Of a stretch of DNA of 43,919 bases, positions 23,894-33,999 are shown in pieces (position 1 is the first letter of the stretch; each line of letters starts with the position of its first letter). The notes under the pieces were generated by a model, which made no database searches, was not told the DNA's origin, and saw only the letters and a list, made by a program, of their open reading frames with translations. Made by a program: the position numbers and the translations under genes. The stretch lies in contig NZ_LWQS01000063.1 in the NCBI RefSeq assembly GCF_001650695.1, positions 1 to 43,919 on the forward strand, in the 5' to 3' direction. This DNA is from Chloroflexus islandicus. Its GTDB lineage: Bacteria; Chloroflexota; Chloroflexia; Chloroflexales; Chloroflexaceae.

Positions 23894-26104
23894 ATGGTTA
23901 CATCCATGCCCTTCCAACCTGCGATTGACGAGCAATTAGTGATCGACGGGATCAGCTATCAGGTATGCGCCCATCCGGCCATACCCGGACGCCCGTTTGT
24001 GCAAGAGGGTCAAAACAGCCGGGTGGTTCAATTGCGCACTGCTGGCGGGTTTGTCGCGCTCAAGGTGCAAACCCAACTTTGCGAGCCGTCGTTGATCCAG
24101 CACGCGCAGCAATTGCAGAGCGTGAGCAGTATTCCCGGCTTGCAAGCAGCACGCCGCATGATTATTACCGCCGCTAACCAACCAGCATTGGTCACAACGC
24201 GGCCTGAACTCGACTATGCCATCCTGATGCCATGGGTGTATGGCCCGCCGTGGCAAGAATTGATCCATCACCGTCGCCCGCTCAGCCCTAGCCAAAGTCT
24301 GGCGCTAGCCCGAGCACTAACCAATTTGCTAGTCGAGATCGAGCAACGCGGCCTTGTGCATGGCGATCTACAATCCGCCCATGTGATGCTCCCCGGATTG
24401 ATCGATCCCGCCGCCGCCGCACCGGTTGCGCTCGTCGATCTCGAAACAATGCATGGCGCCGGCGTGCTCCGCCTCCCGATGCCAGCGCCCACCAGCCCGT
24501 ACCAGCACCCGGTGCCGGCGCAGGGATTGTCCGCCGATCGCTTCGGCGGCGCGTTGCTGATCCTTGAATTGCTTGGCTGGTGTGACGATGCCGTACGCGC
24601 AGCCGCCGCGACGGATAGCTTCTTCACGCCCGCTGATCTGCTGCAACCAACCGAACGCTACCATACCCTCCGCGACGCACTTGCCCGCCGTTGGGGGCTA
24701 GGCCCAGCCCAAATGCTCGATCGGCTTTGGCAGAGCGCGACCCCGCTGAATTGCCCGCTCCTCAAAGAATGGCAAGCGGTGTTGCCCTCGCCGAGAATGG
24801 CTGCCGCCGAACCGCAAGCGCCAGCCACAATTTCCCCATCGCTAACCGACCCGATCGCGCCTCTGATGAATGATGCCGCTGCGTTGCGCACTCACGGCCA
24901 ACTAGCGCAGGCGCTGACCGTCTACCGTTCGGCGCTCGACCGGCTGCCTGCAGACGATCCGCGGGCCAGCGAGGTGATGCAAACCATCGACACGATCGAA
25001 CGCGAATTAGCCCAAACCAGCGCCACGCCAACCCCTCAGCGCGATCTACATTGGTCGGCGCCGGTCGCCATCGGCGTCGTTACCATTATCTTGCTCGTTG
25101 TGCTGGCCGCGATTGGCCTCAACCGAGTGGCAACACCTTCGCCAACGCCGGTGACTGCCAACCCGGCCATCGTGACGGCGATTCCTTCTCCTACTCTATC
25201 ACCTTCGCCTACGCCAGCGCCAACCAGATCGCCGATTCCGATCCAGTCATTCCGCGTTGATCGCATTTTTCCCATCGACCTCTTCACCGGCGCGACTCCG
25301 CTTGAGTTTACCGTCCAAGGTTCAGGCCTATCCGCCGTCCGCACGGCAACACTGCGCGCCGCCGGCTATGATCCAGTTGCCCTCGATATCTTGGCCGGCA
25401 GAAGTGACAACGAATTACGCTTGCGCATCAGCACCCTGAACATCCCGCTCGCTGGTTCGGCGCCCTTTACCCTCGAACTCAATGGCACACCGGTGCCCGG
25501 CGCTGCTGTCACCCTGCGCGACTATAGCAGTGTGCGCGTGGTATCGGGTGTGCGTCCCGATTATCGCTATACCGGACGGATTGAAGAAGATGCCCAAGGG
25601 GCGTTTACCCGGATCCGGGTTGAACCATCGCCTGAAAGCGCCGTAACTGAGCCGATCCGCAACGGTGATGAAGTAGATATTTTGAGCGAACAACCGGCTG
25701 GTTGGTACCGGGTGCGCATTCGCACCAGCACCGACTCGGGTCTGATCGGTTCGAGCGGTTATGTCGAGCGCTGGTTGATCGACAATACCGGTGTGCCACC
25801 CCCGCCAACCCCAACTGTACCGCCGGAACCACCCCGGCTGCGCTTTGTGAAACTGAACGAGAATGAAGATACGCGCTGCATCTTGATCCAGATTCGCGGG
25901 ATTAATACCGCCGGCTGGATCGTGTCGATTGACGGCCTGCGTCTCAGCGGCGCGTTCGACTCCGGAGGCAATGCCCGCGTCTGCGGTTTGCGCCCGCGCC
26001 AAGAGGTGACGTTCACCGTGCGCGACGAGCAGGGTGCGCCAGTGCGCGGCGGCGTTGGCGTGCCTACCCGCGGCAGCGATGTGATGTTTGCTGAGTGGCG
26101 GTAG
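23894..26104 (+). CDS. transmembrane protein-kinase-like protein with outer SH3-like domain
   Basis: A 736-residue modular protein. Residues 1-300 resemble a Hanks-type kinase: VALK with Lys57, a catalytic-loop-like HGDLQSAHV with Asp158, and VDLE with Asp182 at the DFG position. His163 stands where Asn is normal, Gln160 replaces the catalytic-loop Lys, and DFG has become DLE, so activity is doubtful. A helical TPR-like segment (about 325-380) precedes one membrane helix (VAIGVVTIILLVVLAAIGL, near 393). A Pro/Thr/Ser linker leads to outer beta domains; residues about 550-635 resemble a bacterial SH3 domain (GDEVDILSEQPAGWYRVRI). It is likely a signalling receptor of the inner membrane. The start could also be Met5. 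Confidence 0.72.
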   Translation: MVTSMPFQPAIDEQLVIDGISYQVCAHPAIPGRPFVQEGQNSRVVQLRTAGGFVALKVQTQLCEPSLIQHAQQLQSVSSIPGLQAARRMIITAANQPALVTTRPELDYAILMPWVYGPPWQELIHHRRPLSPSQSLALARALTNLLVEIEQRGLVHGDLQSAHVMLPGLIDPAAAAPVALVDLETMHGAGVLRLPMPAPTSPYQHPVPAQGLSADRFGGALLILELLGWCDDAVRAAAATDSFFTPADLLQPTERYHTLRDALARRWGLGPAQMLDRLWQSATPLNCPLLKEWQAVLPSPRMAAAEPQAPATISPSLTDPIAPLMNDAAALRTHGQLAQALTVYRSALDRLPADDPRASEVMQTIDTIERELAQTSATPTPQRDLHWSAPVAIGVVTIILLVVLAAIGLNRVATPSPTPVTANPAIVTAIPSPTLSPSPTPAPTRSPIPIQSFRVDRIFPIDLFTGATPLEFTVQGSGLSAVRTATLRAAGYDPVALDILAGRSDNELRLRISTLNIPLAGSAPFTLELNGTPVPGAAVTLRDYSSVRVVSGVRPDYRYTGRIEEDAQGAFTRIRVEPSPESAVTEPIRNGDEVDILSEQPAGWYRVRIRTSTDSGLIGSSGYVERWLIDNTGVPPPPTPTVPPEPPRLRFVKLNENEDTRCILIQIRGINTAGWIVSIDGLRLSGAFDSGGNARVCGLRPRQEVTFTVRDEQGAPVRGGVGVPTRGSDVMFAEWR

Positions 26105-26120
26105 GGATAAGGGAGGGATC

Positions 26121-26151
26121 CGTAAGGGCGGGTTTGAACCCCGCCCTTACG
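26121..26151. terminator. terminator-like hairpin, GGGTTTGAACC family
   Basis: CGTAAGGGCGGG-tttgaac-CCCGCCCTTACG has perfect 12-base arms and lies between convergent genes. No T-run follows. The core GGGTTTGAACCC resembles the GGTTTGAAACC of the hairpin at 41425-41449, so this may be a dispersed repeat used as a terminator. Confidence 0.6.
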
Positions 26152-26183
26152 ATCCAGTATCTTGGCAACCTACATTCAGCCAC

Positions 26184-26621
26184 TCACACCAGATGGCTAT
26201 AATCCGCGTGCGGTTCCGCGGCGGCCGGATTGAGCTTATCGACTAGTACCTCTTCCAGTACCGTGGCGGCAATCGGCAGCAGCGGCACTAGGCTGAGATT
26301 GTACCGTTCACTGGCCTCGCCCTCTAACCGCAACACCCGCTGCCCAAAGAAGATCAGTCCCGGTAACGAGGCGGGCAGCGCCGCCAAGACAATCCCGCGC
26401 GGCACCCACCGCTCACGAGGTAATTTGCCGATCAACGCCTGTCCAATGGTGACAACCAAGAGCGTATTGAAGAGTAACCGGGTGTGCTCGAACGTGCTTT
26501 CGTTGCGCAAACTCAAGTAGGGAATCTTTGGCCAAAACTGGCGTGAGTTGCCGTGCAGAATAATCATCACGATCACATTAGCAACGATGAAGCCGAGGGC
26601 ATGTAAAATTCGTTTGAGCAT
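26184..26621 (-). CDS. small membrane protein of unknown function
   Basis: A 145-residue protein with three to four hydrophobic stretches (ALGFIVANVIVMIILHG, LLFNTLLVVTIGQALIG, IVLAALPASLPGLIFFG, LSLVPLLPIAATVLEEVLV). I do not recognise a family. GAAGGAG precedes the ATG at good distance. It converges on the kinase-like gene and diverges from the GIDE-like gene. The single-gene layout gives no functional clue. Confidence 0.6.
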   Translation of the reverse strand: MLKRILHALGFIVANVIVMIILHGNSRQFWPKIPYLSLRNESTFEHTRLLFNTLLVVTIGQALIGKLPRERWVPRGIVLAALPASLPGLIFFGQRVLRLEGEASERYNLSLVPLLPIAATVLEEVLVDKLNPAAAEPHADYSHLV

Positions 26622-26748
26622 ACATCACACTCCTTCACAATGCCGCACTGTGTTATCCTCATCATAGCATCTCGATGCGCCGGAAAAAAGACGTTTCGCT
26701 TCACCGCAACCATAGTTATGAGATTTATACTCAGCAAGGAAGTCTCGC

Positions 26749-27477
26749 ATGGCATCACTGATCTTGATTGGCAGCGGCATCCTCGCCATCCTCGGCGCAG
26801 CGGCGCTGGCCGCCGTTGCCTATTGGCACGACCGCCGGCTCGCCGCTATCCAGCAGACCCCAACATGGCCGGTCGGCGATCTGCTCGATCGAGTGCGCGC
26901 CGGCTTACTGTCCATCGGCGCCGCTGTTGAAGTCACCGGTATCGCCGAAACGCAGACGTCGCTCCGCGCGCCCTACAGCGATACGCCGTGCGTTGCCTTT
27001 CGCTATATGGTGCATGAAGAGCGCGAACAAGCTGCGGGCCGCGCTTGGGACGGCAAGCAAAAAAAGACCGAAACCGCCTTCGGCGACGACTATACCCAGT
27101 CCGTGCCTGAGTTTCAGGTGCGCGATCCCAGCGGCGCGATCACGATCGTAACCGCCGGCGCCAGTTTTGATCTGCGGGAAACCGTTGCTCGCTACGAAGA
27201 AATGACCGGCCTCGGCGGCAGCGAGCGCGAAATCTGGCGCCAAGAATGGGCGTTGCCGGCCGGCAGTCCGGTCTTTGTCCATGGCTATCTCCGCCAACTC
27301 GGCGCTAACCCGCAGATTGGCGCCGATCCCCGCCAACGCGGGCCGTTTCTGATCTCGTTTCAGCCAGAACGATCCTTGCACCAGCATCTTGGCCGCCGCA
27401 GCTTGTTGTTCTATGTGTTGGGTGGCATCGCCGCCGGCGCCGGCGTGGTCGCCATCGTGATCGGCTTGCTCGTTTGA
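26749..27477 (+). CDS. GIDE-domain-like membrane protein
   Basis: A 242-residue protein with a membrane helix at each end (LILIGSGILAILGAAALAAVAYW; LFYVLGGIAAGAGVVAIVIGLLV). The middle has the pattern of GIDE domains: VEVTGIAETQTSLRAPYS, CVAFRYMVHEE, a central FQVRDPSG beta unit and GSPVFVHGYLR. In eukaryotes this domain occurs in the mitochondrial ubiquitin ligase MUL1 with a RING finger; here no RING or cysteine cluster follows. The bacterial role is unknown. AAGGAA precedes the ATG. The guaB promoter overlaps its stop codon. Confidence 0.62.
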   Translation: MASLILIGSGILAILGAAALAAVAYWHDRRLAAIQQTPTWPVGDLLDRVRAGLLSIGAAVEVTGIAETQTSLRAPYSDTPCVAFRYMVHEEREQAAGRAWDGKQKKTETAFGDDYTQSVPEFQVRDPSGAITIVTAGASFDLRETVARYEEMTGLGGSEREIWRQEWALPAGSPVFVHGYLRQLGANPQIGADPRQRGPFLISFQPERSLHQHLGRRSLLFYVLGGIAAGAGVVAIVIGLLV

Positions 27478-27502
27478 CGACATGGGCCGTTCAGAGTATA
27501 GT
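27474..27502 (+). promoter_or_regulatory. guaB: sigma70-type promoter for guaB
   Basis: TTGACG (27474-27479) and TATAGT (27497-27502) are 17 bases apart. The -35 overlaps the TGA stop of the preceding gene. Transcription would start near 27509, leaving a leader of about 115 bases before guaB. Confidence 0.65.
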
Positions 27503-27515
27503 ACAGGCGAGATGA

Positions 27516-29105
<1,590 letters not shown>

Positions 29106-29121
29106 TGAAGAGGTATGCGCC

Positions 29122-30288
29122 GTGAATGAGTCGTTGATCCCAAAAGGGTTCGCCGATCTGGTCGGGCCGATGCGCACGGCTCACGAACGCATCTTGGCCG
29201 ATCTGCGCCACCACCGGATCGAACTGCCACCGCCGCCGCATCTGCCGCCGGCCCGCGCGCAAGGCATCGCCGCCGCCCGCGCGTACCCAATGCAGGGGGT
29301 GCTGAAATACCACGGCCTCAGCGACTGGACGCAACGCATCGCCTTTTTGCCTTCAATTTCGCTCAATAACGCCGCGGCTCACACAACAACGCTGGTTGAG
29401 TTCGATCCGGCCCTATCCGCCGATAGCGCCATTATCGGCGGTAAACCGGCGCAAGGCCGCGAGCTCGAACGGGTCGTCACGGTGCTTGATGCCGTGCGTG
29501 AGTTGGCCGGCGTTACCAGCCATGCCCGCGTCGTCTCGCGCAATGTGCTGCGCACCCGCGTCGCCGGTAAAGGCTTGGGCACTAGCGCCTCGGCTGCCGC
29601 CGCATTGGCCTGCGCGGCGGTCGGGGCCCTCTTTGGCCCTGAATTGGCCGGCCACACCCGCTTTATCTCCACCCTCGCCCGCCGGCTGGCTGGCTCTGGC
29701 TGCCGCAGCGCCGCCGGCGGCTTGGCCCTCTGGCTCAGTTACCCCGGCATTCCGCCCTCAGAAAGCTTCGCTGTCCGCCTTGACCAAGACCACGAGCTGG
29801 AGGATGTCGCGCTGATTACGGTACCGATTGACTCGCGGGTCGGTTTGAAGACCGAACAGGCTCATCACGACGCGCCGAACAGCGTCTTCTTCCGCGCGTG
29901 GATGCGTTCGCGCGGCGAGGAGGTGCGCGAGTGCATCGCCGCTGCCCGCCGCGGCGATTGGCAAACCATCGGCCAATTGGCCGAACTCGACAGCATGCGC
30001 CTGCACGGCGTCACGATGTCTGGTTCGCGCGAGCAGAAGATTATTGGGTGGGAGCCGGAAAATATCACGCTGTTCCGGCTGTGCAACGATCTGCGCGCCC
30101 GTGGCGTGCCGGTGTATGCGAGCACCGATACCGGCCCGACTGTGGTCTTCATCACCCGCCGCGATCTCGCCCCCTCGGTGACAGCGGCTATCCACGATTT
30201 GGGCTTGGGGTTAGAAACCGTCCAAGCTCCGATCGGCGGCCCAGCCCATCTGATCTCGGTGGAAGAGGCGCTCAGCGAGCTGTCGTAG
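29122..30288 (+). CDS. phosphomevalonate or diphosphomevalonate decarboxylase (GHMP family)
   Basis: A 388-residue GHMP-fold decarboxylase of the mevalonate route to isoprenoids. Visible landmarks are GVLKYHG with Lys62 (the substrate-phosphate lysine), LPSISLNNAA, the nucleotide loop GLGTSASAAAALA (151-163), SGCRSAAGG with Arg195, and TDTGPTVVF with the likely catalytic Asp. About 50 residues precede the usual N-terminus. The related enzyme of Roseiflexus was shown to use mevalonate 5-phosphate rather than the diphosphate, so phosphomevalonate decarboxylase is the likelier activity; sequence alone does not settle it. The GTG start at 29122 follows GAAGAGG. Confidence 0.8.
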   Translation: MNESLIPKGFADLVGPMRTAHERILADLRHHRIELPPPPHLPPARAQGIAAARAYPMQGVLKYHGLSDWTQRIAFLPSISLNNAAAHTTTLVEFDPALSADSAIIGGKPAQGRELERVVTVLDAVRELAGVTSHARVVSRNVLRTRVAGKGLGTSASAAAALACAAVGALFGPELAGHTRFISTLARRLAGSGCRSAAGGLALWLSYPGIPPSESFAVRLDQDHELEDVALITVPIDSRVGLKTEQAHHDAPNSVFFRAWMRSRGEEVRECIAAARRGDWQTIGQLAELDSMRLHGVTMSGSREQKIIGWEPENITLFRLCNDLRARGVPVYASTDTGPTVVFITRRDLAPSVTAAIHDLGLGLETVQAPIGGPAHLISVEEALSELS

Positions 30289-30311
30289 GCGCAGATACAT
30301 CCGGTCATTGC

Positions 30312-30355
30312 GCGGGCGCGTAGGCATATAGCACGGCTGTATGCCTGCCGCCCGC
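30312..30355. terminator. long interrupted hairpin between convergent genes
   Basis: Arms GCGGGC...AGGCATAtAGC and GCTgTATGCCT...GCCCGC pair around the loop ACG with small internal mismatches. It lies between the stops of the decarboxylase and glycerate kinase genes. It lacks a T-run. The rest of 30289-30466 shows nothing else. Confidence 0.5.
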
Positions 30356-30466
30356 AACAATCGTATCCCTAGCCCCTAAAACGATAGTCCAATCTGGCAA
30401 ACGCGCTGCAATCGTCACTGATCTGCAACGGCGCAGCCAGCGCTTCAGCCAGCAATAATCCTGCGC

Positions 30467-31828
30467 CTACCCTACCACCACCAACGCTAAATCATTCACA
30501 TTCGTGCCGGTCGGGCCGGGCCGCAAGAGGTCATCAAGCGCGGCAAAGAAGGGGTAAGCGTCGTTGCGGCGCAGATGGTCGAGCGGATCAAGGCCCAAGG
30601 CCCGCGCTCGCGCTACCGTCGCACCGGTCGCCACCGCGCCGGCGGCATCGGTCGGGCCATCGCCGCCATCGGTGGCCAGCGCAATCACCGCCGCATCGGC
30701 CAAACCCGCTAACGCCAGCGCGGCACTCAGCGCCAACTCTTGATTGCGCCCGCCAAGCCCCGTTCCCCGCAGCGTAACGGTCGTTTCGCCGCCAGCGATC
30801 ACACAAGCCGGACGAGTTAACGGATGGCCATTGGTGGCAATCTCACGGGCAATCGCGGCCAGCACCTTCCCTACCTCGCGCGCTTCTCCTTCAAGCGAGG
30901 TGGTAAGCAAGAGAGCATGAAAACCGGCGGCCTGCGCTGCGGCCAAGGCAGCCTGCGCCGCTTGCGCATTGCTCCCGATCAATACATGCTGCCCCTTCGC
31001 CAACACCGGATCACCCGGCTTGAGCGTCTCTGGCTGTTCGCCGCGCGCGCCTGCCGTCAGATAGGCAAGAATGGCCGGCGGACACCGATCGCGCAACTCG
31101 TAGTGATCGAGCAGCGCCAACGCATCGGCAAACGTAGTCGGATCAGCGACCGTTGGGCCAGAGGCGATCACGTCAAGCGGACTCCCAACCACATCTGAGA
31201 GGATCAGTGTGATCAGCGTCGCCGGGGCCGCTAACCGGGCCAACCCGCCGCCTTTGAGCCGGTCAAGGTGCTTGCGCAGGGTATTAATCGCGCCAATCGG
31301 TGCGCCGCAGGCGAGCAATTCGGCGGTCAATCGCTGCAGATCGGCGAGGGTGACGCCGGGAACCGGCAGATTGAGCAAGGCTGACCCGCCACCCGAAATC
31401 AGGGCAATGACCAGATCACGTTCATCGGCTTGAGCCAAGAGATCAGCCATCTGCTGCCCGGCAACAACGCTGCGCTCGTCAGGGGTCGGATGGGCCGCCT
31501 GCACGAGTGTCACGCCGGGAATCGCTGGCAACGGCGCACCGTCGTCTTTCACCACGACGATCCCGCCGCTGAGCCGGTCGCCCAGTGTAGCCGCCGCTGC
31601 TTGCGCCATCGCGGCCCCAGCCTTCCCCGCGCCCACCAGCCACACCCGCGCAAACATGCGTAGATCGTAGCGACGCTCGCCGGCGATCAACCAGTCGCCT
31701 TCGCGGCGCAATGAGACGGCTGTGGCTTGGACTGGATCGACCGCAGCCAATGCAGCCGCCATCACCTGAGCCACAGCCTTGCCCCACGGCGCTGATCGTA
31801 ACGAGGCCGTGAACAACCGCTCAGACAT
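30467..31828 (-). CDS. glycerate 2-kinase (DUF4147/MOFRL family)
   Basis: A 453-residue protein of the class II glycerate kinase family, which phosphorylates D-glycerate to 2-phosphoglycerate. The N-terminal domain has WLVGAGKAGAAMAQA, HPTPDERSV and ISGGGSALLNLP. The C-terminal MOFRL domain has GGETTVTLRGTGLGGRNQELAL and ATDGGDGPTDAAGA. The start is set at the ATG at 31828, whose first eight bases (ATGTCTGA) overlap the ychF stop, implying coupled translation; the frame stays open 34 codons upstream, inside ychF. The enzyme would return glycerate from glyoxylate-type metabolism to central carbon flow. Confidence 0.88.
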   Translation of the reverse strand: MSERLFTASLRSAPWGKAVAQVMAAALAAVDPVQATAVSLRREGDWLIAGERRYDLRMFARVWLVGAGKAGAAMAQAAAATLGDRLSGGIVVVKDDGAPLPAIPGVTLVQAAHPTPDERSVVAGQQMADLLAQADERDLVIALISGGGSALLNLPVPGVTLADLQRLTAELLACGAPIGAINTLRKHLDRLKGGGLARLAAPATLITLILSDVVGSPLDVIASGPTVADPTTFADALALLDHYELRDRCPPAILAYLTAGARGEQPETLKPGDPVLAKGQHVLIGSNAQAAQAALAAAQAAGFHALLLTTSLEGEAREVGKVLAAIAREIATNGHPLTRPACVIAGGETTVTLRGTGLGGRNQELALSAALALAGLADAAVIALATDGGDGPTDAAGAVATGATVARARALGLDPLDHLRRNDAYPFFAALDDLLRPGPTGTNVNDLALVVVG

Positions 31829-32903
31829 TGAAGAGGAAATGGCAGATGTCACCATCTTGGACGATATATTGCTTGCCTTCCATGCGCACGTGACCGGCCT
31901 TCTTAGCTTCGTGCATGCTGCCGGCAGCAATCAGATCGTGGTAGGCCACAATTTCGGCCCGGATAAAGCCGCGCTGAATATCGGAATGGATCACCCCCGC
32001 CGCTTCGACCGCCGGCGTGCCACGCGGGATGGGCCATGCGCGCACCTCATCGGGGCCGGCAGTGAGGAAGCTGATCAGTCCCAGCAAGCCATAGCTCGCC
32101 TTAATCACCCGATCGCGGGCCGGGGCCGTAATGCCGAGGTCTTCCATAAACGCGCGCGCCTCTTCATCATCGAGCTGGGCCAGCTCGGCCTCGATCTTGC
32201 CACAGAGCGGCTCGACCGCGCTGTTGCGATGCGGATACGCAATCTGCGGCGGATGGGCAATATCCGCTTCACCAATATTCGGCGCAATCAGCATCGGCTT
32301 GGCGGTGAGGAACTGGTAGCCGCGGATCATGCGCGCCTCGTCGTCGGTCAGCTCTAGCGCGCGGATCGGTATCTCGGCTTCGAGGGCCTCGCGCAGCCGC
32401 TGCAACAGATCGCGCTCAGCGGTGCGCAGTTCTTTCTCTTTGGCCGGCAATTTCGGAATCTCGGCGTTGAGCCGGTTGAGCCGGCGCTCGATAATGCCCA
32501 GATCGGAAAAGGCCAATTCCAGATCAACCGCCGCAATATCGCGCTGCGGATCGACCGAGCCGTTGGGATGGGGAACGGCTGGATCCTCGAACGCGCGCAC
32601 CACGTGCAAGAGGGCATCAGCCGAGGCAATATAGTTCAGCAAGACCGGCGGCAAGCCGCCGCCGGCGCGACCGCTGCCACTGAGACCGCCAATATCAACG
32701 TACTGGACATCGGCGTAGGTAATCTTGCGTGGTTTAAACATCTGCGCCAGCACATCGAGCCGCGGGTCAGGCACCTTCACCGTCGCCAAATTCGGCTCAA
32801 GCTGCCCCGATGAATAGGCCGCCGTCTCGGCATGGCCGCGGGTCAGCGCATTAAAGACCGTTGTTTTGCCACTGTTGGGCAAGCCAATAATTGCTATTTT
32901 CAT
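31821..32903 (-). CDS. ychF: redox-regulated ATPase YchF (Obg-like)
   Basis: A 360-residue member of the YchF/OLA1 branch of Obg-like P-loop NTPases. The P-loop is GLPNSGKTT near the N-terminus, followed by YVDIGGLSGSGRAGGGLP. The base-specificity motif is NIGE (the NxxE form) rather than NKxD, which in this family goes with ATP over GTP. The coiled-coil insertion is seen around RLNRLNAEIPKLPAKEKEL, and the C-terminus ends in a TGS-like domain. The ATG at 32903 (GAGGAAG site) gives the standard N-terminus MKIAIIGLPNSGKT; the longer frame upstream is not supported. Confidence 0.95.
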   Translation of the reverse strand: MKIAIIGLPNSGKTTVFNALTRGHAETAAYSSGQLEPNLATVKVPDPRLDVLAQMFKPRKITYADVQYVDIGGLSGSGRAGGGLPPVLLNYIASADALLHVVRAFEDPAVPHPNGSVDPQRDIAAVDLELAFSDLGIIERRLNRLNAEIPKLPAKEKELRTAERDLLQRLREALEAEIPIRALELTDDEARMIRGYQFLTAKPMLIAPNIGEADIAHPPQIAYPHRNSAVEPLCGKIEAELAQLDDEEARAFMEDLGITAPARDRVIKASYGLLGLISFLTAGPDEVRAWPIPRGTPAVEAAGVIHSDIQRGFIRAEIVAYHDLIAAGSMHEAKKAGHVRMEGKQYIVQDGDICHFLFNV

Positions 32904-32939
32904 CGCCACTTCCTCGCGCGGTTCTTCCCATTGCTGCAC

Positions 32940-32948
32940 ACTATACCA
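32940..32948 (-). promoter_or_regulatory. ychF: extended -10 promoter candidate for ychF
   Basis: On the minus strand TGG-TATAGT forms an extended -10 element (hexamer at 32940-32945). No good -35 is present. The predicted start is about 30 bases before the ychF ATG. Confidence 0.4.
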
Positions 32949-33075
32949 TAAGTTGCCGGCGCCCCTCCTGCTTCCTTCCCACCGCATATTTGCGAAGCTT
33001 GTCACAAAATTGCAGACTGTTTGCACAAAAAATTGTGGTACTATAGATGAAGATGAGCCCATAACCACCAAGTTC

Positions 33076-33093
33076 TGTCACCATGGCGTGACA
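33076..33093. promoter_or_regulatory. Crp/Fnr-like palindrome upstream of the act operon
   Basis: TGTCAC-catggc-GTGACA is a perfect 6-6-6 inverted repeat of the size bound by Crp/Fnr-superfamily dimers. It lies about 130 bases before the act -35 box and about 130 bases upstream of the ychF promoter. A second palindrome, CACAA-aaaa-TTGTG, is at 33024-33037. The intergenic stretch 32904-33300 otherwise holds only the promoters and no gene. Confidence 0.45.
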
Positions 33094-33221
33094 AAGGATG
33101 CGAGGTATGCCGCGCGCACAGCTAATGCACAATATGCAAAAACATGTCACCTAAACCACGTTGTTAAGTTCGCATTTTCGGCATTACATTAGGCAAGAAC
33201 GATGTTAGCGCGTCCGAGTAT

Positions 33222-33250
33222 TTGACGCAAAAGCAAAACGGTTCTATAAT
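33222..33250 (+). promoter_or_regulatory. sigma70-type promoter of the act operon
   Basis: TTGACG (33222-33227) and TATAAT (33245-33250) are separated by exactly 17 bases. The predicted transcription start near 33257 gives a leader of about 44 bases before actA. Confidence 0.8.
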
Positions 33251-33300
33251 ACCGGCAGGCTCACACCGTGCAGTTCGCTTCCTGAACAGGGTAACGCAGC

Positions 33301-33960
33301 ATGGCACAGATCTTCCCCCGCAATGCCAACCTTCTGGCTCGCCTAAGCATCTTCGCGCTCGTCTTGCTCGTCGTTGAAGGCATCCTCATTCTCGGCGTTT
33401 ACTTCCGCTCCAACTACTTCCGGCAAGTAAACGTGGCGATCGAACAGCCGGTGGCGTTCAGCCATCAACTCCACTACAACATCGTCGGCATCGATTGCCG
33501 CTACTGCCACGTTTCGGTTGACCAATCGTATTTCGCCAATATTCCGGCAACCGAAACCTGCATGACCTGCCACTCACAGATCAAGACCGCCAGCCCGCTG
33601 CTGGAAAAGGTGCGCGAGAGCTACGCCACCGGCAAGCCGATCGAGTGGGTCAAGGTGTACGACCTGCCCAATTTCGTGTACTTCAACCACTCGATCCACG
33701 TCAACAAGGGCATCGGCTGCTCGACCTGCCACGGGCAAGTGAACAATATGCCGGTGGTCTGGCAGCAGCAGGCGCTGTATATGGGTTGGTGCCTCAACTG
33801 TCACCGCAATCCTGAATTGTACGTCCGGCCACGTGAAGAGGTCTACAACATGGATTACGTGCCGCCGTCGAACCAACTGGAGATCGGTCGCCGGTTGGTG
33901 GCGGAGTACGGCATCATGCCGCCCGACCAATTGACCAACTGTTACGTGTGCCATCGCTAA
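33301..33960 (+). CDS. actA: alternative complex III subunit ActA, pentaheme cytochrome c
   Basis: A 219-residue protein with one N-terminal membrane helix (IFALVLLVVEGILILGVYF) and five CXXCH heme sites: CRYCH, CMTCH, CSTCH, CLNCH and CYVCH. It matches the pentaheme subunit of alternative complex III, the quinol:electron-acceptor oxidoreductase that replaces cytochrome bc1 in Chloroflexus. The hemes lie outside the membrane and pass electrons towards a soluble acceptor. It is the first gene of a seven-gene operon. An AGGG site precedes the ATG. Confidence 0.96.
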   Translation: MAQIFPRNANLLARLSIFALVLLVVEGILILGVYFRSNYFRQVNVAIEQPVAFSHQLHYNIVGIDCRYCHVSVDQSYFANIPATETCMTCHSQIKTASPLLEKVRESYATGKPIEWVKVYDLPNFVYFNHSIHVNKGIGCSTCHGQVNNMPVVWQQQALYMGWCLNCHRNPELYVRPREEVYNMDYVPPSNQLEIGRRLVAEYGIMPPDQLTNCYVCHR

Positions 33961-33971
33961 GCCGCTCGACT

Positions 33972-33999
33972 GCGTGCCGCCCCGTTTCGGACGGCACGC
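33972..33999 (+). other. stable hairpin in the actA-actB spacer
   Basis: GCGTGCCG-cc-CCG-ttt-CGG-a-CGGCACGC forms a strong stem in the 84-base gap, the longest gap in the operon. There is no T-run. It may protect the 3' end of a processed actA message or reduce read-through. Confidence 0.5.
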
